From Isoetes taiwanensis (lineage: Eukaryota > Streptophyta > Lycopodiopsida > Isoetales > Isoetaceae), in contig JAJEKV010000026.1 of assembly GCA_021234155.1 (NCBI GenBank), positions 1,674,001 through 1,738,000 of the forward strand: a stretch of 64,000 nt of DNA. The letters are read 5' to 3'. The notes below the pieces were generated by a model. That model worked only from the letters and a program-made list of their open reading frames with translations, had not been told where the DNA came from and did no database searches. The stretch's first letter is position 1. Each line of letters begins with the position of its first letter. This document shows positions 44,262 to 52,112 of this stretch, piece after piece. The position numbers and the translations under genes are program-made.

Positions 44262-45782
44262 TTATTCCTGGAATTTCTTGAGGTAGTCAGGGTGGTCCTC
44301 CAAAAATTTCTTCACTTGGGCCGTACCTATTGACCCTGTTAAGTTCCTGAGGATATTTGTTGTCGTTCCTCCTTGGAGCGCAGCCTCCATGTCTTCAATT
44401 CTTCTTTCTGATGTGTATGCGGCTGTCACTGCCAATCTGCCCTGTCGCCTGTACGGGATTGCAAAGTCGAAGATGGTTAATGCAATCGCTCTCTTGATGA
44501 GGACAACATGATCGATGTTTGGTGCTAATCGAGCATGGTGTCCAAACCCTGAGAGGGCGATAAGCATAAAGACCCCTTCTTCGCCTCGTGGGCTAAATTG
44601 GCGGTGAATAACCGCTACTCTTCCGTCTAGCAGCAACGGCAGGTAGTACCTGAGCGCTTTATCATGCCCTGCTTCTTCGGCAGACGAGGAAGTTGCCCTG
44701 TGCCTTCCCGCGAAGTCGTCCACTTGTACCTCCTCTAGCTCTCTGAAATCCTGTTGCACTAGTCTCCTTAGATTGATACTGCCTCCATGCTGCTTCAGGA
44801 TTGGTGTCGGCGAGCTCGGTAAGAGTGCTGATGTAGACTTGCCCTTGATGCCCATTTGTTCCTGAATCGCCATGAACTCCTCCTCCGAGGGCAGTTCCCC
44901 TTCGGCCATCATCTGCCTGATACCTGCATAAGCTTCTATATCTGATGATGTCTCACCGGTGAAGGTCCTGGCTTCTCTTATGCTGATAGGGAAGTCCTGA
45001 GCCTCTCGATCGATGAAGTCGTCGAGGTCTGCCTGCTGTCGTAGGAGATGCAAAATCTCATCCACTCTAAGGCCTCTGTCGCGGCACTGCGGAAGATTTT
45101 TAATGTCATGGAGGGTTAGATATGCCTCCCCTGCTATGAATACCGGCGTCAAGCTTGTGATTCCCTGCCCAAGTGGTGGGGCTCTTCTTGTTGCTCTTAG
45201 TTCCTCCTCGAAATTTTGGATCTGCTGTTCTGCCTGCTGTCTCTCTTGCTCCAGGTCCAGGTCTTCCGGGTCCGACTCGTATTCATCCTCTTCCTCTTCT
45301 TCTTCTTCTTCTTGCTCGTACTCGAGGCGCATCCGTTCCTCCTCTGCTGCTGCCATGGCTATGGGTTCAACTTCTAAAGGCTGAACTGAGGGTTCCCCTA
45401 TCTGGGTTTGACCCCGAAGAGATAGAAAGATGGCTACAGCTGCTGTATAGGAGAAGTATCTCCTCCTATTGACAGAGATGGACATGTAATTGGGAAGGCG
45501 GACCGCTTTATTCTCTAAATACTTATCTACGTTTGGGATATCTTGCAGGGCTGACTTGAGGGCCGTGTTGGGTGCAAAATATCCTATACAAGGTGGGAGT
45601 TCTACTAAAGATAGTCCTATCTTGGCGTGGAACTCGGACATGATACTCTGGTAGAAGGGAGTGGCGTTGATGGTAGCTTCAATGTCGAGTTCCCTCCGGA
45701 AAACACTGAAGACAGATTCGATCTCAGCCTCGGCCACATGAGCTGTGGCGCTGTACCATCGCTTGAATGCAGAAGTGGCCAT
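44262..45782 (-). CDS. Unknown 506-residue protein with acidic tract, inside the retroelement
   Basis: I chose the ATG at 45782 (MATSAFKRWYS); it lies about 110 bases downstream of a TATA box. I do not recognise a family. Visible features: an N-terminal 150 residues that look globular, a Glu/Asp-rich tract at about 147-180 merging into a likely coiled coil to about 200, and a C-terminal half that looks globular with hydrophobic blocks around 376-390 and 404-450. There is no signal peptide or convincing membrane span. Acidic tracts are common in histone chaperones, and the neighbour is histone-like, but a functional link is only an inference. The reading frame is intact while nearby pol is broken. 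Confidence 0.75.
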   Translation of the reverse strand: MATSAFKRWYSATAHVAEAEIESVFSVFRRELDIEATINATPFYQSIMSEFHAKIGLSLVELPPCIGYFAPNTALKSALQDIPNVDKYLENKAVRLPNYMSISVNRRRYFSYTAAVAIFLSLRGQTQIGEPSVQPLEVEPIAMAAAEEERMRLEYEQEEEEEEEEDEYESDPEDLDLEQERQQAEQQIQNFEEELRATRRAPPLGQGITSLTPVFIAGEAYLTLHDIKNLPQCRDRGLRVDEILHLLRQQADLDDFIDREAQDFPISIREARTFTGETSSDIEAYAGIRQMMAEGELPSEEEFMAIQEQMGIKGKSTSALLPSSPTPILKQHGGSINLRRLVQQDFRELEEVQVDDFAGRHRATSSSAEEAGHDKALRYYLPLLLDGRVAVIHRQFSPRGEEGVFMLIALSGFGHHARLAPNIDHVVLIKRAIALTIFDFAIPYRRQGRLAVTAAYTSERRIEDMEAALQGGTTTNILRNLTGSIGTAQVKKFLEDHPDYLKKFQE

Positions 45783-45892
45783 GATCACTGAGGAACTGGG
45801 GATGACAGACAGATGGGAAAGCGCCCTAAGGACCTGAGAAATCGTCTTGGAGTAGAGAGCGAGGGTTTAAGGTGCAAATGACAGTTAGGGTT

Positions 45893-45903
45893 CCATTTAT
45901 AGG
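45893..45903 (-). promoter_or_regulatory. TATA box of the 506-residue gene
   Basis: CCTATAAATGG on the minus strand, about 110 bases before the ATG, with AACCCTAA starting directly downstream and ATTAGGGTTTT directly upstream. Arrangement and spacing mirror those of the H3-like gene and resemble the LTR promoter. Confidence 0.65.
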
Positions 45904-46064
45904 CAAAACCCTAATTTTTAAGAAAATTTTCGGTTTGAAGTTCTCTGAATTTTCAAGGTCTAGAGGTATATTTCATAGGCTAAGTAAGCTTGGGAATAAT
46001 TCCAAGGGTCCCTAGGCAATAATTTTGGTCCGTCTAAGGACAATTTGGGTCGCTTTGAGTGTGA

Positions 46065-46138
46065 CTACTCACACAGTGCGCCAGGGTCGGATCGGTTTGG
46101 GAACCGAATCGGTTCGGGCGCACTCTGTGAGGGGTGGG
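46065..46138. repeat. 75 bp palindromic repeat P1
   Basis: Outer arms CACTCACACAGTGCGCC type on the left and GGCGCACTCTGTGAGGGGTG on the right; the inner part pairs GGATCGGTTTGG with GAACCGAATC. It is the member closest to the promoter of the 506-residue gene. Confidence 0.9.
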
Positions 46139-46268
46139 TTCCTATTTAGGTCAATAATGATGCTAAACTGGAGAACTAAGGTTATAATCCTAGGTATCTC
46201 ATCGAGATAGTCCGGATTGAGCCTTCACTCGCCTCATTTGGGCAAGCTGTGGTCTAGTTTGGGGTCGA

Positions 46269-46340
46269 CCACTCACACAGTGCGCCAGGGTAGATTTGGA
46301 TTCTAAACCAAATGGGTCTGGGCGCACTCTGTGAGGGTGG
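46269..46340. repeat. 75 bp palindromic repeat P2
   Basis: Same outer arms as P1, 204 bases further on. The inner stem differs in sequence (ATTTGG pairing with CCAAAT) yet remains complementary. Confidence 0.9.
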
Positions 46341-46470
46341 AGCTCCATTTGGCTAATAGTTTGCCAGTTTTGACAAACTAGGGGTCAATTCCTACTAATT
46401 AGAGTGAGCTGAATCGAATGGTATACTACTTTCTGCATTTAGACACGATTTGGCACCAAACCACGCTCGA

Positions 46471-46543
46471 CCACTCACACAGTGCGCCAGGGCAGAGTCG
46501 GTTTGCAAACCGAACTGGTTCGGGCGCACTCTGTGAGGGGTGG
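46471..46543. repeat. 75 bp palindromic repeat P3
   Basis: Same outer arms, 202 bases from P2, with the inner segment CGGTTTGCAAACCG forming a perfect small palindrome. It lies about 140 bases beyond the stop of the H3-like gene. Confidence 0.9.
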
Positions 46544-46684
46544 GACCAAAAAAATGTTTGGTTTTGTTCCAAATTTTTTTCTTCTAAATAGGGAATTCGG
46601 TAATGCATCCTACTTACACTCGATTCGACTCATTAACTTACCAAACTACAAACTTATCCTAGAGAAAAGGTTATTTACAACAGT

Positions 46685-47875
46685 TCAAAAGGGCTCCTTC
46701 TTAATATACTGAGCTAGCCTCATATCTTTGGGCATACAAGTTACTCTCTTGGCGTGCTGGGCACACGCAACAGAGTCTTCGAAGTGATGTACGATGTGCT
46801 GCTCCGACGCCTCCTGCAATGCAAGCAGCATGTCGTCCGTGACCCGTTTAGTCGGGTCGAACTCCTGCAAAATCTCCCTCGTAAGACGTGCAAAGGAGGC
46901 TCTGGGGATGAGGAAGCCATAGCTCTGCTGGAAGTGCTTGATTTCTTGGGCCGCCCTCGCGAATTTTGAGTCCGCCCGCCTCTTCTTCGGCTTCTTCGGA
47001 GGGTTTGGTTGTTCCGGTGGGGGTTTCAACGTGTTTTTCTTCGTCGGCCGACCTCCCTCAATGGTCCTCACCCTGTGTTTTTCATAATATTTGGAGTATT
47101 CTTCATACATTTTCATGTACGAAGTGTACTCCTTCAACTCCTTCCGGTACTTCAAGTCTTGTTTCAGCACATACGACTCCCTTTGCGGCCTCAGTTTCTT
47201 GGTGCTGTCGCTGGGGTGTTTCGGTGACGGCCACTTGGGGTAGGGCGGTGCGTTGGCCACAGGGTCTTCGTCCTCCGGTGCTGGGTTTGAAGGTCCCGAA
47301 CCCTCCCCCGGTTCGTGTCCTCCCGCTCCCTCCTGTGATTCGGAATCGGACGAAGATGGGGGCTTCTCAGGATCCGGCTCCCGTATGGTCACTCCTATGG
47401 CCGGCGTCTTCTTCTTCTTTGGTTTCTTCGCCGGCTCCTCCGGGTCCTTGCCTTTCTCCGCTCTCACTCTCTCCCGCTCCTCTTTGCGCTTCCTGTTTTC
47501 TTCCCTTCTCTGTTTCTTCTCCTCCCTCCTTTTCCGCCGCTCCTCTTTTTCTTTGCGGCGCTCCGCCTTTGATTTCTTCGGCTGGCCTTCCTCTCTTTTC
47601 CTCTTCGCCTTCTTTGGTTCTGGCGCTGGTTCCTCGTCATCCGCGAAGATCTCCCTCTCCAGCTCCCTTCTCAATTCCTCCGCCGCGTCCATCTCCCAGT
47701 CAAGCTGCTCCGATACCTGTTCCTGCTCTTCAGGGTTAGGGTTAGGTGGTTCTACAGCTGCCTCCTCCTCGACATGCGCTTGACTTGTTTGGGCCTTCTG
47801 TCGGACAGCCCGTTCCTGGGCGCTCACATAACCGGGTGGCATAACCTTGCGTGCGGTTTGTTTCGTTCGTGCCAT
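46685..47875 (-). CDS. Histone H3-like protein with long charged insert, inside the retroelement
   Basis: The ATG at 47875 begins MARTKQTARK, so residues 1-9 of the mature protein equal those of histone H3, including Lys4 and Lys9; Ser10 is replaced by Val. Residues about 30-300 are low complexity: acidic, then Lys/Arg/Glu-rich and probably helical (about 87-157), then Ser/Pro-rich, then a Tyr-rich stretch. Residues about 301-396 form an H3 histone fold: REILQEF, MLLALQEASEQHIVHHFED, CAQHAKRVTCMPKDMRLA, matching H3 alpha 1-3 with the H3 Cys110, His113, Lys115, Arg116, Lys122 and Asp123 equivalents kept. Loop 1 has canonical length, unlike most CENH3. Canonical H3 has 135 residues; this has 396. 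An upstream open stretch without ATG was excluded. A chromatin role is likely; deposition into nucleosomes is inference. Confidence 0.88.
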   Translation of the reverse strand: MARTKQTARKVMPPGYVSAQERAVRQKAQTSQAHVEEEAAVEPPNPNPEEQEQVSEQLDWEMDAAEELRRELEREIFADDEEPAPEPKKAKRKREEGQPKKSKAERRKEKEERRKRREEKKQRREENRKRKEERERVRAEKGKDPEEPAKKPKKKKTPAIGVTIREPDPEKPPSSSDSESQEGAGGHEPGEGSGPSNPAPEDEDPVANAPPYPKWPSPKHPSDSTKKLRPQRESYVLKQDLKYRKELKEYTSYMKMYEEYSKYYEKHRVRTIEGGRPTKKNTLKPPPEQPNPPKKPKKRRADSKFARAAQEIKHFQQSYGFLIPRASFARLTREILQEFDPTKRVTDDMLLALQEASEQHIVHHFEDSVACAQHAKRVTCMPKDMRLAQYIKKEPF

Positions 47876-47974
47876 GCTTTTGTTTGACGAGTTTCGAGCT
47901 CTGGCGCCTGAAGATCGTCCTCTTGGGCGAGCTGTTCTCCGGGAATGGTGGGGATACAATAGAAACCCTAATTT

Positions 47975-47986
47975 CCTATTTATAGG
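47975..47986 (-). promoter_or_regulatory. TATA box of the H3-like gene
   Basis: CCTATAAATAGG on the minus strand, 100 bases before the ATG, followed directly by AAATTAGGGTTTC. AAACCCTA (telo-box) motifs are common in plant genes for histones and ribosomal proteins, so this looks like a self-contained plant promoter. Confidence 0.7.
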
Positions 47987-48096
47987 GAGGTGGAATTTAG
48001 GGTTGGGACCTGCAATTCATATGGGGGAAAAGAAACTAGGGCATTAGCGAAGATACGAGGTGTTCATTTGGGTTGTACTACACCCTAAAACATCCA

Positions 48097-48168
48097 CCAC
48101 TCGCACAGTGCGCCTGGGCCAGATTGGATTGCCAATCGAATGAGTCTGGGCGCACTCTGTGAGGGGTG
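48097..48168. repeat. 75 bp palindromic repeat P4
   Basis: Outer arms CACTCGCACAGTGCGCC and GGCGCACTCTGTGAGGGGTG; the inner stem pairs GATTGG with CCAATC. It lies 111 bases upstream of the TATA box of the H3-like gene. Confidence 0.9.
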
Positions 48169-48310
48169 AACTGTTTTTTAGGCTATTTTATAATTCACAG
48201 GGATTTTCTTAGTGCCATAAAATACAAACCTAGCTAGAACTAAGGGGATAAACTAAAGTATACTTTTAATTTAATTAATTTGTACATCTAATTAGGTCGA
48301 CGGCGGTCAA

Positions 48311-48383
48311 CCACTCACACAGTGCGCCTGGTTCAGTTTGGATTGCAAACCAATTGGGCCTGGGCGCACTCTGTGAGGGGTGG
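48311..48383. repeat. 75 bp palindromic repeat P5
   Basis: Outer arms as in P2, inner stem TTTGG with CCAAT-type partner, 214 bases from P4. About 200 bases separate it from the primer-binding site. Confidence 0.9.
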
Positions 48384-48583
48384 CTTGCTTTTTTGGCAAT
48401 TTAGGTTGGGTGATGCTACACTTCACTAGCAATCTAGCATGGAGCTAGGTTCTAACCCAAAATTGGAAAAATTTTCTCAATTTTTCGAAGTTCTTGCTTG
48501 GGTGGCTATACCCCAAGGCTCGAATCTACTGTTAGTCCTAAGGGAAAAAATGGCCAGTGCTCGATCTTGGGTGCCAAGATCAT

Positions 48584-48595
48584 GCTCTGATACCA
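48584..48595 (-). promoter_or_regulatory. Primer-binding site for initiator tRNA-Met
   Basis: TGGTATCAGAGC on the minus strand, complementary to the 3' end of plant initiator tRNA-Met. It begins one base after the LTR end, as in many plant LTR retrotransposons. This fixes both strand and 5' LTR identity. Confidence 0.92.
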
Positions 48596-48596
48596 C

Positions 48597-50187
48597 TGTG
48601 ACGTCCCCTACTCCTTATACGATGCCCGCATCGTATTCGAAGGAGGAGCATTCCCCCTGGCAGCTGCCTGACAGGGGCCATCCACCCGACTCTACTCCCA
48701 TGGGGCAGAGCCAGCAAATGAAGAGTGGATGTGTCATTCACCCGTCTTCCATCGGGTCGACCTATCTGCGGAAGCGTGAACAAACAAACGTGAGCACAAC
48801 TAACAATATACAATCACCATAGAGATAGCAACATTACAGAGATAACAATACCTTCATAGCGACAATAACAAGGGAAGTTCCTACCCAGGGCTCAGACTCA
48901 AGGGGAATGACTGACGGCCTGGTCTCCAGAGTTCATTGCAGACAGAATTCATGACAATGGATTTGGCTGGCATAGAACATAGCTTAGGGTAGTCCACTCC
49001 ATCCGCCCCTCCGGTGCACACTGCGGTAGGCTGAAAAGTGTTGGGACTTGACCGTAACTGCCGGGTGAATAGCCCGAGGGGGGGCTACTGCTGGCGGGTT
49101 GCATCTCCCCACCCGATGAGGCGGGGAAGAGTTGCCTCTCCTCCGAGAGGCATCCATGCGCATCGCAGCGCTAGAGGGGCCCTTGCCCTTATTGACTTGA
49201 ACTCACCGGAAGGTCATATTCACCACCCCACGAGTGTCGAGCTCATGCCTTGCCCACACGCGGTGACAAGCCATTAAGCCTAGCCCGCGAGACCCCCGAT
49301 AGGCTTTACTACCGAGAGGGGTCAGTCCGCGATGAGACAAGTTCCTCCTTATCAACCGGCCTTGCCCCTTCACCCACAGCCAGGTGGGCTCTTGTGCACG
49401 GGCCGCAAGTACTTGGGAACTAAGGTGCTATGCTAGGAACATCTACTACACAGCCTCTAGGCCTCTACCCCCTTCCCAATACAAGGAGGTCCGCGAGTGG
49501 AATACATGCAATATCACGAACGCAGAAATAGAGAATCACATCAATCTTACCTACTTAACATCCAATGTTAAGTTCGTTCGTTAGAGTACCAGATCTAGGA
49601 ATCTACAAGGCTTCTGGAGATGATCTAACATACTAAATCGGCATATTGCCACGCCCAAAGACGGTTTTGCACAACAGAACAACTAGATACCTGCTCCTTG
49701 GCTTGCTCCTGATCCTCGGAAGGCGTCCATACTCCTGATCTTGCCGAAGACGGCTGCTACTCAATAACCTGTTGTGCAAATCCGGCTTTTCGGAGCCTGG
49801 CAATGCGATTTCGAGTCCTACCTTGGCCGAATGGGCCCAAGGGAACCCTAAATGCGAAAAAAGGGAAAGGAAGCTCTAGAAAACCCTAATTGGCAAAATG
49901 AAAGGAGAGCTAGGGTCTAGGGTTTTAGCCCTTATATAGACCCTATCTAGGTTAGGGCATCCACATGGACAAATGGCTTTAAGCCATTTGGAAATGGATG
50001 AACAAGGAACCTTTTGTTGTGTATGTTAAATTACATACCCAACATCCAAGGTTGCCCCCTAGGTGCAACCTTTAGCTCCTAGGTGCAACGTTATCCTGCT
50101 CTCAAGTACATGTCACCCGTGACATGTACGTGTGACGTGGCAGTATAATATACGTATTGGGAGCGTATATTATGCTGGAACGTCACA
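48597..50187 (-). repeat. 5' long terminal repeat of the chromovirus
   Basis: Bounded by the inverted octamer TGTGACGT (48597) and ACGTCACA (50180-50187) and adjacent to the primer-binding site, giving 1591 bases. A TATA box at 49931 separates U3 (about 250 bases) from R and U5 (about 1.3 kb). U3 holds several perfect palindromes: 49970-49990, 50106-50129 and 50145-50173, plus the direct repeat CCTAGGTGCAAC. No second copy was found in the window, so borders rest on structure, not on LTR comparison. Confidence 0.8.
49931..49940 (-). promoter_or_regulatory. LTR promoter TATA box
   Basis: TCTATATAAG on the minus strand, followed within about 10 bases by AAACCCTAG. Transcription of the element RNA would start near 49900. 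Confidence 0.75.
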
Positions 50188-50666
50188 TACTTCTAGGAAC
50201 CTTTCAGGTCTCTACCCTCCCTTAACCCCAGAGATACAGGAGAAACAGAAAGAGAGAACATAATCATAGTTAAAGTATCCATCATCAACTTAATAACTCA
50301 TAAAAGAGAAATTAACCATTCCATCTAATCATAGGTGTTACCTGAAGCACAGACTATCTAGACACTAACCGATCTCTTGGCTAGAGCCATTGTCATGAAA
50401 GGCTTTCATTCTTCAAGTCTAGTCACAGCAGCTGGTAGCTCCTCCTTCCTCCAACTCTTCCCAAATCGATTATGGGCAGAATTGGGGGTAGGGCCCCAAT
50501 TTGCCCTCCAAACTTGGCAAGTTCCTCCTGGCCAATCGATCTGGGCCAGGTGGCACTGCCTAGTTGGCTGGCTTTTACTAATTAATAACCTAATTAGCCT
50601 AATCAGGTTATTTACTTACTAATATTTTAGTATAGCTAATAAAAATCCTTTTTAAGTTAGCCCAAA
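50188..50666. other. Flank of the retroelement, no gene seen
   Basis: Sequence right of the LTR end. The five bases after the LTR, TACTT, would be the target-site duplication, but its partner cannot be checked because the 3' LTR is missing. Confidence 0.4.
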
Positions 50667-50800
50667 ATGGAATTTTTCAACAGACATGAAGAAGCTACTA
50701 CAAAGTGGCATTAGGATTAATCCAACAATCGATTGAGTGCATTCAAACGGTTGCATTGATCGATTGATCAACCATTTGAGAGACACTTGAAGCAGGATCA
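50667..50800. repeat. Direct repeat, left copy (possible small-element terminal repeat)
   Basis: About 134 bases matching 51977-52112, including AATCGATTGAGTRCATTC-type sequence and CAACCATTTGAGAGACACTT. The two bound a unit of about 1.45 kb and may be short LTRs of a non-autonomous retroelement or relics of a duplication. Confidence 0.75.
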
Positions 50801-51501
50801 ACAATCTTCTTGCTGGATCCCAGACAATCTCTTGCCATGATCCTTACTAGCCTACAAGCTACGCACTTCATTTTTTATTCCATACTTTATTTATGATTCA
50901 TTTGACCCATTGTTGATCTCTTTTCCAATTCACACATCAATCACTCATAGAGAGTTTGTCGTTCACAATGTAGGAGTTTACCTAGATGATAGAGGTTGAT
51001 CAGAACGAGCCATCAAACTTTAGATATATCAAACAAAAAAATAAAATAAACACAGGGCAAACTATTAATTTGCCAACGATACAAATTCACAAAAAACTCA
51101 TATAATAATTACTGATGGTAGTCATTAAATAAACTTTTAAATTTCAGGGTTCAAAGTCAGACATGAAGAGCTGATGAAGAGCAAATGTTTCAATTCCCAT
51201 TTTTTTTAATTTGAGTAAGATCCTCCAAATGTAGATCTTTCACCTGGGAGCTACCTAAGATGTTTAACCATTTATCCAAGCATCGGACATGGGTATCGCA
51301 CCTAAGTAGAATTTCCTCCAACAAAGCACCTCGAGCATCCTCTTTTTGTGCTAAGAATTTTCAAAATATCAGCTTCAAAGTGTTGCCATGCCCTAGCGGC
51401 ATTTCCAGTAGCCTTCTGATGGCGCTAGCATGAATCATTATTCTCTTTAAACATATGAACTTCTCCTCGAGTTCAAAATCTGAAATCGGCTTGCCAGATC
51501 C

Positions 51502-51675
51502 TCAAATATACCCAGCTGCTAGAAATCTAGATTCAAATTTGGCGAATTCAGCTTTTCTATGGCTGAACTCGAGATTCAACAAGTTCTGCTGAATCTCATT
51601 TGCATGATTTAGCACATGTAGAACAAGTTGAAATTGCAGTTCAACGGTAATGGGGTTTGCATTGGTCTGTGCCAT
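51502..51675 (-). CDS. Short reading frame between direct repeats, possibly a broken gag-like gene
   Basis: Minus-strand ATG at 51675 opens MAQTNANPITVELQFQLVL and continues NLLNLEFSHRKAEFAKFES to a TGA at 51502. Beyond the stop the same frame continues open with GSGKPISDFELEEKFICLKR and IRRLLEMPLGHGN. The composition (Gln/Asn/Glu-rich helical start, position between repeats) is reminiscent of a Gag start but is not recognisable as a family. Confidence 0.3.
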   Translation of the reverse strand: MAQTNANPITVELQFQLVLHVLNHANEIQQNLLNLEFSHRKAEFAKFESRFLAAGYI

Positions 51676-51976
51676 TTCTTTTAGAATGCAAAATTCGAGT
51701 TTCTCTCCAAGTTTTTGTTATCTTTTATAAAAGTTTGACTAAGCAGAGTCTAAACGTGCCGCATTTTTGCTTGTTCGCGAATGCCTTATGGATGTGGCAT
51801 CCGCGAAAACAATAGATATGGTCGCAGGGCATTGTGGTCGTGGGTTGCATAGTGTGCAAGTTGTGTGGAATGCCAGCAGCCATGCTTTGAAGTCAACGGG
51901 GACGTTGAGAATTGTCGCATCTGCCTGCTACACAAACAAGGCCGCAAGAATGGGATTTTTCTATATGGATGGTGGA

Positions 51977-52112
51977 CAATGGACTTTTTCGATAAACGTG
52001 AAGAAGCTACCACAAAATGGCATTTGGCTTGATCCAACAATCGATTGAGTACATTCGGACTGCTGCATTGATCGATTCATCAACCATTTGAGAGACACTT
52101 GAAGCAGGATCG
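51977..52112. repeat. Direct repeat, right copy
   Basis: Partner of 50667-50800, same orientation, with scattered substitutions. Confidence 0.75.

Larger units (their letters stand above)
39287..50187 (-). mobile_element. Ty3/gypsy chromovirus carrying two additional genes
   Basis: Order along the minus strand: 5' LTR, primer-binding site, H3-like gene, 506-residue gene, gag, protease, reverse transcriptase, RNase H, integrase, chromodomain. Domain order and the C-terminal chromodomain place it among chromoviruses. The 4.4 kb between primer-binding site and gag is exceptionally long. The pol part has frameshifts near 42097, in 41160-41650 and near 39700; the two extra genes and gag open frames are intact. 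The absence of a 3' LTR leaves open that the 5' and 3' parts come from two related elements joined near 44150-44260. Confidence 0.8.

Noticed and set aside
46966-47783. Long plus-strand frames of 257 and 176 codons opposite the H3-like gene
   Set aside because: They are antisense to a GC-rich gene with clear homology; their sequence is a Ser/Pro/Phe-rich mirror of the Lys/Arg/Glu-rich insert.
46685-47875. Identification as centromeric CENH3
   Set aside because: Loop 1 has canonical H3 length and the N-terminus matches canonical H3, while CENH3 tails diverge. It is better described as H3-like.
44262-48000. Insertion from a giant DNA virus (histone genes and palindromic spacers would fit)
   Set aside because: The genes sit between a retroelement primer-binding site and gag, with plant-type TATA and AACCCTA promoters; no other viral gene is visible.
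46065-48383. CRISPR-like array from the regular palindromes
   Set aside because: Spacing of about 200 bases, eukaryotic context and no cas genes rule this out.
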